Positions 39,209 to 47,253 of a stretch of DNA of 64,000 nt are shown one piece after another; within the stretch, counting starts at the first letter, position 1, and each line of letters starts with the position of its first letter. The position numbers were made by a program, and so were the translations under genes. The stretch is taken from contig NZ_CP113866.1 of NCBI RefSeq assembly GCF_026914305.1, positions 1,677,501 through 1,741,500 on the forward strand, written 5' to 3'. The DNA comes from Caldicellulosiruptor acetigenus. Its GTDB lineage: Bacteria > Bacillota > Thermoanaerobacteria > Caldicellulosiruptorales > Caldicellulosiruptoraceae. The notes beneath the pieces were generated by a model. That model had not been told where the DNA came from. It did no database searches and saw only the letters and a list, made by a program, of their open reading frames with translations.

Positions 39209-40105
39209 TTACATTACAAGATACTTTTGCTTTCTCTCTTTTAACTTTTCACCATTTATGAGCACCAAGCTGCCCTGCTTGAATTTTAGTTTTTTGGCTA
39301 AATACTCACACTTTATTTTCAAAAGATAAAAAACATTGGCTTGAACATCTTCAAAGTCATCCACAGTCTCAAAGTTTGCCTGCCCTTTTGAAATAATCAC
39401 ATCAGCAGTAGATATAAGATTTTTGACTTGCTCAGAAACAAAGTCTTTTGGTACCCCCAAAAGCGCTGCTCCGCTCTCAACAACATTTGCTATTTTTTCC
39501 ATAGAAACTTCCTTTGCATCTTCTCTTGTGGCATCGTTGAGAACAGGTCCAGACTTTACAATGTAATAAACGTTTTTCCCCATTTCATTCAAGATTTCTA
39601 CCAATATCTTATCAAACACAATCTCACCTGCATTGTCTCCAACAATTATTACATCTTTTGCCTTTTCAATTTTTTCTTTCAAAAGAGGATAGTCATCAAT
39701 CCAAAATCCAAAATCAAACGCGTGCTCAAGTTCTTTGTCAATATCAAAGCTTCTTTGAATCCCCAAATCAATAACATTGCCCGCAACAGAAACTTTTAAC
39801 GCTTCATAAAGAGTATCAGCTGCTGTTTGCACCTTTTCTTTCACTTTTGGATACAGTTCAAGTGCCAATTTGTTCGAGGACTTTTTGGCTTCATAGTACG
39901 GGTCTGGGTTATTTATAAACTCATATGTCTTAAGCAGCACAAGTGAAGAGTTATACGCTGGTGAGGCAGAAGGCTCCAAAGTTTTTATGAAGTCCATGAG
40001 ATTATAGAGCACTTCTATCTTTTTTTCATCGGGAACTTTTATCATCTCCATACATGAAACTGCCTGTTTTAGATAGCAGTGAATGCAATCAACAAGACTC
40101 TTCAA
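39209..40105 (-). CDS. DUF89/ARMT1-family damage-control phosphatase
   Basis: 298 residues from TTG at 40105, which lies 11 bases after AAAGGAG. The frame continues upstream with a non-conserved tail. The active-site motif is GDNAGEIVFD, with KGQANFET further on. DUF89 enzymes are metal-dependent phosphatases thought to remove damaged phospho-metabolites. The N-terminal CIHC (codons 7–10) is found in the prokaryotic subfamily. It converges with the deacetylase gene, 20 bases apart. Confidence 0.87.
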   Translation of the reverse strand: MKSLVDCIHCYLKQAVSCMEMIKVPDEKKIEVLYNLMDFIKTLEPSASPAYNSSLVLLKTYEFINNPDPYYEAKKSSNKLALELYPKVKEKVQTAADTLYEALKVSVAGNVIDLGIQRSFDIDKELEHAFDFGFWIDDYPLLKEKIEKAKDVIIVGDNAGEIVFDKILVEILNEMGKNVYYIVKSGPVLNDATREDAKEVSMEKIANVVESGAALLGVPKDFVSEQVKNLISTADVIISKGQANFETVDDFEDVQANVFYLLKIKCEYLAKKLKFKQGSLVLINGEKLKERKQKYLVM

Positions 40106-40171
40106 TTTAAAGCTCACTCCTTTTGAAGTTAAATTCTTTAGCCAAGCTACAAAATAAAGTATTAATAACTC

Positions 40172-40201
40172 TTGATTTGTTGTCAAGAAGAATATTATAA
40201 T
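40172..40201 (+). promoter_or_regulatory. Promoter of tRNA-Thr
   Basis: TTGATT (40172–40177), an 18-base spacer and a perfect TATAAT (40196–40201), 16 bases before the tRNA. Confidence 0.65.
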
Positions 40202-40217
40202 TGTATATGTCACACAC

Positions 40218-40292
40218 GCTCCATTAGCTCAGTGGCAGAGCAGTCGATTCGTAATCGACCGGTCGGGGGTTCGAATCCCCCATGGAGCTCCA
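40218..40292 (+). tRNA. tRNA-Thr (anticodon CGT)
   Basis: A 75-base tRNA with encoded CCA. The acceptor stem is GCTCCAT/ATGGAGC. The D arm is GCTC/GAGC. The anticodon stem GTCGA/TCGAC encloses TTCGTAA, giving anticodon CGT at 40250–40252, which reads ACG. The T arm is GGGGG-TTCGAAT-CCCCC. It marks the left border of the accessory island; I found no copied 3' tRNA end further along. Confidence 0.96.
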
Positions 40293-40702
40293 GTAAAAAT
40301 CAAGAATTTTGGGATAGGTAAAATACAACAAGTGTGTTTTCTAAAGCTACATTACAGCTACCCGAGAAACTGTAAAATTTTGGGGCAACTACTCCACTGT
40401 CTTAGGAGTAGTTGCCCTTTATACTTGTCTGCTCAAATAAATGATTTAATTTCATTACTGCAGCTTTATTAAAAAGTAAAATTAGATTAAATAATACATG
40501 CTTCAAGTTCAATTTTTAATGTCGTTGTAATGTTAGTAATAATATTTATCGATTACTACCTTACACTGTCTATCATTGAGATGATTTTTAAAGGCATTTT
40601 CAAGTATGAAGTACTCAGCTAGAGCATGCAATTTTTAACCTTTGTTGTGTTATTAGATCTTGAAATAGACTACATGATATTTTAACTGATAAAGTTTATT
40701 AA
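40293..40702. other. Gene-free stretch after tRNA-Thr
   Basis: About 400 bases with no convincing gene. The only structured element is the hairpin at 40383–40420. The rest is AT-rich with stops in all frames and may be decayed coding sequence. Confidence 0.5.
40383..40420 (+). terminator. Terminator downstream of tRNA-Thr
   Basis: A 13-bp perfect stem (40383–40395 with 40105 replaced by 40405–40417; 9-base loop) is followed by TTTAT. The U tract is short. Confidence 0.6.
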
Positions 40703-40939
40703 TATAATAAAGACTTAGAGATAAACGAACTACTGAGACTTACCTCAGCAAATATAGGACATGTAGTAAAATCGGAAGTGATAATTTTAGCCGGCACATT
40801 TGCAGCAATGCTGCTATCTGGGATTTTAACGCTTATGCAGGTTCCCATCTGCGTTGTTATAGGTCTTCTTTTGCTTACATTTTTCCTGCTGCCGTTTTTG
40901 TACAATACTTTGATGAGAATAAAAAGGGATATAATCTAA
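40703..40939 (+). pseudogene. C-terminal remnant of a membrane protein
   Basis: An open frame of 78 codons runs from just after a TAA to a TAA at 40937, with no start codon at its beginning. It encodes a polar stretch, two hydrophobic helices (around AGTFAAMLLSGILTL and VVIGLLLLTFFLLPFLY) and a basic end (LMRIKRDII). A proper terminator follows, so this looks like the 3' end of a deleted transporter-like gene. The family cannot be identified from so little. Confidence 0.6.
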
Positions 40940-40961
40940 AAAGCATCTTCGAAAAAATTAG

Positions 40962-40998
40962 AAAGCTGCTTCCAAGGGAAGGGGAGCAGCTTTTTATT
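40962..40998 (+). terminator. Terminator of the broken membrane-protein gene
   Basis: AAAGCTGCT pairs with AGCAGCTTT across a short loop, followed by TTTATTT. It lies 23 bases after the remnant's stop. Confidence 0.75.
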
Positions 40999-41097
40999 TA
41001 CATAAAAATGTGAGAAAATTAAAGAAATTTAAAGATATTTAAAGAAAGAGAGAGCTAATAGCTAAAAATTGTATAAAATTAACTTAAAAAAACAAGT

Positions 41098-41127
41098 TTG
41101 ACAGAATAGAAATTAGCAAAGTAAAAT
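41098..41127 (+). promoter_or_regulatory. SigA-type promoter in the island
   Basis: A perfect TTGACA (41098–41103), an 18-base spacer and TAAAAT (41122–41127), just upstream of a 17-codon frame. Confidence 0.55.
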
Positions 41128-41155
41128 TGAGGTAAAAGTGCCAAGGAGAATATTA

Positions 41156-41209
41156 ATGAATATAGCAGTTTGCCAATTGCCTTTTGCAAATGAGAAAGTT
41201 TATATATAA
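41156..41209 (+). CDS. 17-residue small frame, possibly a truncated gene
   Basis: ATG follows AAGGAGA at good spacing and encodes MNIAVCQLPFANEKVYI before a stop. The first residues resemble the start of carbon–nitrogen hydrolases (nitrilase family), so it may be the cut-off start of such a gene. With its own promoter and a downstream hairpin (41234–41258) it could also be a functional small peptide. I cannot tell which. Confidence 0.35.
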   Translation: MNIAVCQLPFANEKVYI

Positions 41210-41233
41210 ATTTAGGATAGTATACAAGGGCTC

Positions 41234-41270
41234 GAGGAATGTTTTTGCCCATTTCCTCAGTTCTTTTTTA
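41234..41270 (+). terminator. Hairpin followed by a T run
   Basis: GAGGAATG pairs imperfectly with CATTTCCTC (41250–41258), followed by TTCTTTTTTA. It could terminate transcription from the 41098 promoter. Apart from this and the small frame, 40999–41299 shows nothing. Confidence 0.5.
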
Positions 41271-41299
41271 TATTTGAGTTTTTTTGAATTATTTACTAT

Positions 41300-42004
41300 T
41301 CAAGTATTTTTATTGTTTTTAATATACTTAAAGCAGGACATAAGTTTATAAGATAATTTAATAATAGTCATCGTTAAAATTAGTGTAAAAAGATAGAGCA
41401 AAATAGTGTTTATAATAGTTAATGGTGACTCGAATTGCAAAAAATTTGCTATACAATATTCCCATGGAGATGATGGACCTACCATTTTGGTATTAAACTT
41501 AAGTATGTTTATTTTGTATTGAATAAAAGTTATCAAAAATCCTACACTGTAAATGTAAATATCGATTGATATCCAAAACGGAAGAGCAAAAATGTAAAAC
41601 AATATAAGGACTAAAACAAAACTATTGTTTCTAATCTCATAAATTAGTATTGGTGTGTATATAACAAAAGAATCAATAGAAGATGAATTTAATAAACCAT
41701 CCCATGCGGCTGAGGTATAAATTATGAATATCAAAATACAAACAAAATGATAAATAATCATTTTTAATATAAAATTTAGATTTTTATCAACCCACTTTTT
41801 AATTCTACTAATATTTTGAGTATCGCCTTTCTTTTGAAAAAACAAGATAAGAAATTTATACGCACCTGCCAAAATTAAAAAAGTACCAATTGGAAAAAAA
41901 GCAAGAAGAAAAACTATAAAGTATTTTGGTTCTCCATTACCAAAAAAAAGTATTACTCCAAAAAGAATAAAAAACAAAATCATTAAAAATATTTTTATTT
42001 TCAT
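41300..42004 (-). CDS. Polytopic membrane protein of unknown function
   Basis: 234 residues with about seven hydrophobic segments and a short hydrophilic loop near 58–75. I do not recognise the family. AAAGGAGTGGAAAT precedes the ATG, so the start is good. It is AT-rich and stands alone, divergent from the S8 protease gene. Small multi-pass membrane proteins sometimes act as immunity proteins next to secreted toxins, but nothing in the sequence proves that here. Confidence 0.7.
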   Translation of the reverse strand: MKIKIFLMILFFILFGVILFFGNGEPKYFIVFLLAFFPIGTFLILAGAYKFLILFFQKKGDTQNISRIKKWVDKNLNFILKMIIYHFVCILIFIIYTSAAWDGLLNSSSIDSFVIYTPILIYEIRNNSFVLVLILFYIFALPFWISIDIYIYSVGFLITFIQYKINILKFNTKMVGPSSPWEYCIANFLQFESPLTIINTILLYLFTLILTMTIIKLSYKLMSCFKYIKNNKNT

Positions 42005-42182
42005 ATTTCCACTCCTTTACATTTTACCATTTGTCTTCTTGATTATTTTATACTATTCTATCTTCTTTGCTAAGAGGAATAGTTTTTTCTCATCTCAAAT
42101 TCTATAAAAACTTTACGCCAAGTATAAAAATACAATTATATTGTTTAAACTTTCTATATGAAGATGTAAAAATTTATTTAAT

Positions 42183-42210
42183 TTGCCTATTGCGTTTTTT
42201 TTGTTATAAG
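42183..42210 (+). promoter_or_regulatory. Possible promoter of the S8 protease gene
   Basis: TTGCCT (42183–42188), a 16-base spacer and TATAAG (42205–42210), about 100 bases before the TTG start. The remaining bases of 42005–42312 show no gene. Confidence 0.4.
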
Positions 42211-42312
42211 TATTTATAGTTATTTCATCCATTGAAAGGGGTTGATGACTATCGCTATACTTAACACCTCTTAAATACTTTAATCCTATTTATTTTGCTG
42301 GGAGGTTCTAAG

Positions 42313-43278
42313 TTGTCGCACAAACATAAAAAACTTTTAGTACTAATAGGTGTTATCTTTGTAATATTAATATCAACACTTGTTGCTAACAACTACATCC
42401 ATAAGAAAATCTTCTCCCAAAACCATCTGCAAGCTTCCAAAAAGCAAATTGTTCCCTGGAGCTATAAAAAACTTGGTATCACAAAAACATGGAAATTTAC
42501 CAAAGGCAAACACGTAAAAATTGCTATTCTGGATTCCGGCATCGACCTAAATCATCCTGATTTAAAACATGCAAATATTATCAAAACTATTAACTTTATA
42601 GAACCAAACAAACCTGCCTTGGATGAAACAGGACACGGAACTTTTATCACTGGTATAATCGCAGCTCAAAATAACAACTTTGGTATTGTCGGCATCGCAC
42701 CTGAAGCTGAAATCTACATCTTAAAAATCTTAAATAAAAAACTTGAAGGAAAAGTTGATTCGGTAATACGTGCTCTTGACTGGTGTATAAAAAACAAAAT
42801 TAACATTGTAAACATGAGTTTTTCTACATCATCTGATAACTCAAGACTACGAAAAATTACTAAACAAGCAACAAAACACGGAATAATCATTGTTGCTTCG
42901 GCGAGAAATTCATTTGGCAGAAAAGCAGGCTTCCCTGCTTCTTATCCCGAAGTTATCTCTGTTGCTTCTGTCAACTATAAAAATCAAATATCGCAGTTTT
43001 CTGCCCAGGGAAAAATTGATTTTTGCTCTTACGGCGAAAATATTTTGTCAACCAGTGTAAATAAAACTTACAAACTCTCAAGTGGAAACTCAGTTGCTGC
43101 TGCCCACTTAACAGGAATGATTGCTCTTATTTTAAGCAAACCAGAAAAGTGGGGATTAAATCCTAAATATGGCATTAATAAAGACAAAATTTATAACGTG
43201 CTAATAAAATTATCCAAGGATCTGGGTGAAAAAGGTAAAGATAATATATTTGGTTATGGTCTTGTGAGATTCAAATGA
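42313..43278 (+). CDS. Membrane-anchored subtilisin-family (S8) serine protease
   Basis: 321 residues from TTG at 42313, seven bases after GGGAGG. An N-terminal basic stretch and one hydrophobic helix (8–25) suggest a signal anchor with the catalytic domain outside. The triad is intact: D74 (AILDSGID), H108 (ETGHGT) and S260 (SSGNSVAAAH), with oxyanion N199. The catalytic motif reads GNS rather than the common GTS. There is no obvious long propeptide. It sits 25 bases upstream of a secreted toxin-like gene, and its C-terminal end is duplicated at 47123, so protease and secreted protein belong to one cassette. Confidence 0.88.
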   Translation: MSHKHKKLLVLIGVIFVILISTLVANNYIHKKIFSQNHLQASKKQIVPWSYKKLGITKTWKFTKGKHVKIAILDSGIDLNHPDLKHANIIKTINFIEPNKPALDETGHGTFITGIIAAQNNNFGIVGIAPEAEIYILKILNKKLEGKVDSVIRALDWCIKNKINIVNMSFSTSSDNSRLRKITKQATKHGIIIVASARNSFGRKAGFPASYPEVISVASVNYKNQISQFSAQGKIDFCSYGENILSTSVNKTYKLSSGNSVAAAHLTGMIALILSKPEKWGLNPKYGINKDKIYNVLIKLSKDLGEKGKDNIFGYGLVRFK

Positions 43279-43303
43279 AAAAGAATTCGGAGGGGTGTTA
43301 AAA

Positions 43304-44152
43304 ATGAAAAACAAAATGAAGAGAATATTAGCTATCATTGTTTGTATTAGCTTTATATTAACCTTTTTGCCTATCAATTCTGTCAGCTTTGCAAAACCAA
43401 GATATGATGTTTGGAAAGATAAAATAAAAATCTACGATGCCGATAAAAAAATCAAGAGAGCAGAAGCAGAGTACGAAGGATATAAGTATATTGCTACGTT
43501 TGACAAAGATACAAATGAGATAAAATTAAAAGTCAAGCCACTTAACACTAAAAAGTTTGATAAAAGTTTGGACAATTTAAGTCTAAATGAAGAAAAAAAC
43601 TTTTCTGTAAAAGTAGAATACTTTGATGGTGAAAATTTAAAAGCAAAATTGATTGATGAAAAGACAAATGAAGAGTATAATATTGGTGATTCGGATACTG
43701 TTACGGCTCAGTTTGCAATTGCTATCCCAATAGCCTTAGGTCTCGCAGAAGCTTTAATAGCTTCTCTTTTGCTAATTGGTAAAGTAATTGAATTATTTGG
43801 AGAGAAATACGTAGAGGCAAGTGAGGTAATTGAAAACGTCAAAAATAATAAATATGAATATTATAAAGCAGCAATAAAAAATGGTATTCTTTATATCGGT
43901 CCAGCAATAGACTATCCAACGGCATTCTCCAGAGTATACAATTTTAATCTTGATGTTTTTTGCAAAAATAGAGATTTAGCCAGAAAACTTGCACAAAATG
44001 TAGCAAACTCATTTCCATTTGGCGGTTTTATAAGAGGACCTGAAAAAGAAGGTCAAAGTTCTATTTATTTTTATCACTATCACGTATATGAAATATTATC
44101 ACCATCATCAAACTCTTCGTATAAATTACCTTGCCATATTTTCTTCCCATAA
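43304..44152 (+). CDS. Secreted toxin-like protein A1 (resembles SAR2788-type putative toxins)
   Basis: 282 residues from ATG at 43304, after GGAGGGG. The signal peptide (1–30) ends in SFA|KP. A charged domain follows (31–130), then a hydrophobic helix (about 136–165), then a C-terminal domain with YIGPAIDYPTAFSRV, GPEKEG, HYHV and a terminal HIFFP. That layout recalls the poorly characterised SAR2788 family of putative toxins, from memory and unverified. The C-terminal His cluster could be a metal or catalytic site. Residues around 47–135 are encoded by DNA almost identical to the second copy at 47392–47660. Confidence 0.6.
   Translation: MKNKMKRILAIIVCISFILTFLPINSVSFAKPRYDVWKDKIKIYDADKKIKRAEAEYEGYKYIATFDKDTNEIKLKVKPLNTKKFDKSLDNLSLNEEKNFSVKVEYFDGENLKAKLIDEKTNEEYNIGDSDTVTAQFAIAIPIALGLAEALIASLLLIGKVIELFGEKYVEASEVIENVKNNKYEYYKAAIKNGILYIGPAIDYPTAFSRVYNFNLDVFCKNRDLARKLAQNVANSFPFGGFIRGPEKEGQSSIYFYHYHVYEILSPSSNSSYKLPCHIFFP
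43442..43710 (+). repeat. Near-identical 269-bp block, copy 1
   Basis: This block matches 47392–47660 with one mismatch (T at 43578 against C at 47528). Similarity falls off sharply on both sides. It codes the mature N-domain of A1. Confidence 0.95.
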
Positions 44153-44163
44153 AATAAATTTTC

Positions 44164-44196
44164 AGGGCTGTTACAATTAAAAATTTCGACAGCCCT
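44164..44196 (+). terminator. Hairpin between A1 and B1
   Basis: AGGGCTGT (44164–44171) pairs with ACAGCCCT (44189–44196). The following U tract is poor. The same GGGCTGTT core recurs after A2, so the two hairpins are probably related. Confidence 0.5.
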
Positions 44197-44241
44197 CAGC
44201 TGTTTATTAAAAACAAAATACAATAGAGGTGAAATAATAGT

Positions 44242-45609
44242 ATGTCTGAAATCAAGATATATAACTTAAATAAAATATTTGAGAATTACGGTAAACCAAC
44301 TGAGTTTAAGCTTTCTTTGTTGTTAGAAAAAAGTATTTGTTATGTAGAAATGATTTATCAAAGTTATAATTATATTTTATTTGTTATCAAGGATGGTGAC
44401 GAGACGATATATGTAAATTCTATTATAATCGTAACATTAGACAATGATAAAGTTAAAACAACTTTTAGTTATAGTCCAAAAAATAAAATTTTAGAGATAA
44501 TTTATTTTGACGAAGAAAAGTTAAGTTTACTTGCTTATGTGACAGAGGCAATATCTTCAAATTTGGTTGAACTAAAAATATTTCAAATAGATTTAACTAA
44601 AAATGAAGAAAAACTAATCTACAAATACACTTTAAATTACTATGAAGAATCTGCAAGCTCAATAACTTATACACCTATTCATATACGTGCCGTGAATAAC
44701 AAGTATATAATGTTAATAACTCCAAACGTAATATTTTATAAAAATAAAGTTGCCTTATTAATCGACATTGAAAACAAGAAAGAAATTTTTATTGATCCTC
44801 ATATAACAGACAATCATTATATATATGAATTAGTAAATATGGTAAATATAAGGATTAAGGGTAAAAACTATATATTTATCAAAACCGGTCGTTTTTGCTC
44901 ATTTGAAAAAAGAGACTTTTTCTATTCAAAAAATAAAGATTACAAAGATGAGATAGAGACTATACTAATTATCCCTTGTGATGAATTAATTCAAAATTTA
45001 GATAAAAGTGCAGATTTTAAGTTTTCTGAATATTTAGTTGACAAAGCTGATTATAATGCTTCATTAGATTTTTCGTTCGATGCAAATGTCTTTTATATTC
45101 CAAACTATACATATAACAAATTTTCTTCGATTTTGTACAACAAAGAAAACTTCATAGATAAAAAAACTGATATTATTTTATATGATTTAGAAAATAAAAA
45201 ATACTACCATATTGGATCTTTGCCGTTTCCTTTGGAAAAAATACCTACAATATACAGCGAAAACGATAGATATTTCGTTATGTATTCTCCCTTTTATATT
45301 AATAGACTGGGAACATTTTTTGATAAATATCTTATAAAACATTATTTGGATACTAACGAAATTTTATTTATGGAATTACCAATTACAATTTCAAAAAATG
45401 AATTATTAAATGCAGTTTACTTTTTCAAAAACGATACCATAGTTGAAACCAAAAACCCTGATACAAAACAAAATTTCATATACTCAGTAAATCACGATAA
45501 GCTTATTGCAAATACAAGTTACGGAGAAAACTATTTACCTATTTTAAACATCAAAACTGGTGATCTTAGTTCTATTATTATTTATCCGCGATTTTTGAGT
45601 AAAAGTTAA
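44242..45609 (+). CDS. Cytoplasmic B-family protein B1, unknown function
   Basis: 455 residues with no signal peptide or membrane helix. Short alternating beta-like strands throughout suggest an all-beta repeat fold such as a propeller, which is inference. It is clearly related to the product at 48235–49608, and more distantly to 45712–47109. The strongest shared block is TGRFCSFEKRDF at 215–226. Other shared blocks are LITPNV/LTITPN near 158–163 and the closing IIIYPRFL. AGAGGTGAAA precedes the ATG. It follows A1 across a hairpin. A protective or regulatory partner of A is possible, but B is large for an immunity protein. Confidence 0.7.
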   Translation: MSEIKIYNLNKIFENYGKPTEFKLSLLLEKSICYVEMIYQSYNYILFVIKDGDETIYVNSIIIVTLDNDKVKTTFSYSPKNKILEIIYFDEEKLSLLAYVTEAISSNLVELKIFQIDLTKNEEKLIYKYTLNYYEESASSITYTPIHIRAVNNKYIMLITPNVIFYKNKVALLIDIENKKEIFIDPHITDNHYIYELVNMVNIRIKGKNYIFIKTGRFCSFEKRDFFYSKNKDYKDEIETILIIPCDELIQNLDKSADFKFSEYLVDKADYNASLDFSFDANVFYIPNYTYNKFSSILYNKENFIDKKTDIILYDLENKKYYHIGSLPFPLEKIPTIYSENDRYFVMYSPFYINRLGTFFDKYLIKHYLDTNEILFMELPITISKNELLNAVYFFKNDTIVETKNPDTKQNFIYSVNHDKLIANTSYGENYLPILNIKTGDLSSIIIYPRFLSKS

Positions 45610-45711
45610 AATAACTTTTTATTTCACTTATATAAAATATTATTTGAGAAAAATCAAGGTTTATAAACAGATAAATATTTCACAAAATAACAAATCGTGA
45701 GGTGTAAATAA

Positions 45712-47109
45712 GTGGGTAATTTAACTTTTGTAGGACATTTATTTATTCCGCAAAAAAGCATATTATCTGAAAATCCATTAAAACTCTGTTCTAAGACAAG
45801 ACTTTTGTACCATGAAGATACTTTATTTATTGCAACAAGAGAGGAAAATTCTTCTAATCTAAAAATTACAAATTTGCTAATATATACTCTTGAAGCGGAT
45901 AAACGTTTTCACCTTTTGGCTGAATACAGTTTAAAAACACCAATAGATGACATCATTGGAATTGATAAAACGAAAGTAATTGTTTATGGCTTGTCTATAG
46001 ACCAAAACTTTTCTGCTTTTTCCATATTAAAAATAGACATACTAAACCACGCTGAAGTAAACTTATATGAAATGATACTCCCACAGTGTTGCAAAATTGA
46101 ATCTGAACTTTCCTTAAATCAGAGAAAATTTTTCTGTCAAACTAAGATTCTTGATAGTAAATATTCTATTTCTACAATAGATTGTTCGATAGAAACAATG
46201 AATAATTACAAAAAATACAAATCTTATCTTTTCTTTTTTGACGCAACAGTAGAAAAAATTTATGATCTTTCATATATCTCTGAAAAGATTATAAAAGAAA
46301 TTGAAATAGTTCAGACAACCTTGTTGGGAGGAAAATATATTCTTTTTCAAACTGGTAGAATTGGTGATTCTGAAAAATTTGATATTATCTTTGAGGCAAT
46401 ACAAGAAAAAAAAGAAAATTTCGATCCTTCTGATTTCCGTGTTAATCAAAAGATGATAATTTATCCTCTCAGGAAATTTTTTGAAGACATTTCTATTCGT
46501 AATGTTGATCTCGAAAGATATTGTTTTGAGAGAATGGATTTCAATGTTGTTGTTCCAACTTGTTGCAGATGGTTCGAAAATGATGAGTTTTTTTATATAA
46601 AGACTTTTATAACTCAAAACAAGTCAGAACTAATAAGAGTCAAAGTTTCTAATAACGGTGTAAAAAGAAAAGAAACCGTCTGCAGCCTTGATGAGAGAAT
46701 TTTAAGTGATTCAATGTTCGTAAAAGAACGTATATTAGACAGCGAAAAAATTCCAAAAAAGAATTTATTTTACATTGTAAAAGCCAGTAAAATAAATTCG
46801 TATTGCTTTAGAGTTACTATTTTGTTTTTTGGAAAAAAGATAATTAAGAGGGACTTTTATTTTGAATTTGAAGAAAATGAAAATATCATTAAATTAAATT
46901 TTAAAAAAGATTACATAATTACATGTAAAATGCATTTTAATGAAGAAGATACATTGCAAAATCCCGACCATCTTTATTTAACTTACAAGTCTTATAGTTT
47001 CTCTAATAAACAGTTTATTGGTTCTCAAGATCAAGTTCACATGCTATATAAAGACATGGTTTTAGATAATCCTTATAATCAAATGGAAACACTGATATAT
47101 TTTTACTGA
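45712..47109 (+). CDS. Cytoplasmic B-family protein B2, divergent paralog
   Basis: 465 residues, starting with GTG seven to eight bases after GAGGTG. No signal peptide or membrane helix. It lacks strong similarity to B1 and B3 at the N-terminus but carries the same signature at the same place: TGRIGDSEKFD at 214–224. It has more cysteines and a different C-terminus. About 100 bases of non-coding AT-rich DNA separate it from B1. The function is unknown. Confidence 0.68.
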   Translation: MGNLTFVGHLFIPQKSILSENPLKLCSKTRLLYHEDTLFIATREENSSNLKITNLLIYTLEADKRFHLLAEYSLKTPIDDIIGIDKTKVIVYGLSIDQNFSAFSILKIDILNHAEVNLYEMILPQCCKIESELSLNQRKFFCQTKILDSKYSISTIDCSIETMNNYKKYKSYLFFFDATVEKIYDLSYISEKIIKEIEIVQTTLLGGKYILFQTGRIGDSEKFDIIFEAIQEKKENFDPSDFRVNQKMIIYPLRKFFEDISIRNVDLERYCFERMDFNVVVPTCCRWFENDEFFYIKTFITQNKSELIRVKVSNNGVKRKETVCSLDERILSDSMFVKERILDSEKIPKKNLFYIVKASKINSYCFRVTILFFGKKIIKRDFYFEFEENENIIKLNFKKDYIITCKMHFNEEDTLQNPDHLYLTYKSYSFSNKQFIGSQDQVHMLYKDMVLDNPYNQMETLIYFY

Positions 47110-47122
47110 TTTATTCTTGATA

Positions 47123-47218
47123 GCTAATGAAATTTATAAAGTGCTTTTGAAATTATCTAAAGACATAGGACAAGAAGGAAAAAACAATATCTTTGGTTAC
47201 GGTTTAGTAAAATTTTGA
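47123..47218 (+). pseudogene. C-terminal remnant of a second S8 protease
   Basis: Thirty-one codons plus stop encode NEIYKVLLKLSKDIGQEG and then NNIFGYGLVKF. This aligns without gaps to the last 31 residues of the protease at 42313 (IYNVLIKLSKDLGEKG, NIFGYGLVRF). No catalytic region survives; the upstream sequence is the end of B2. It sits directly before A2, just as the intact protease sits before A1, so the whole cassette was once duplicated. Confidence 0.85.
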
Positions 47219-47253
47219 AATACAAAAATTATAAAGAGTTTGGAGGGAAAGGA

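Noticed and set aside
42245-42274. Nine-codon leader frame before the S8 protease
   Set aside because: The G-rich site is too close to the ATG and nothing downstream suggests translational attenuation.
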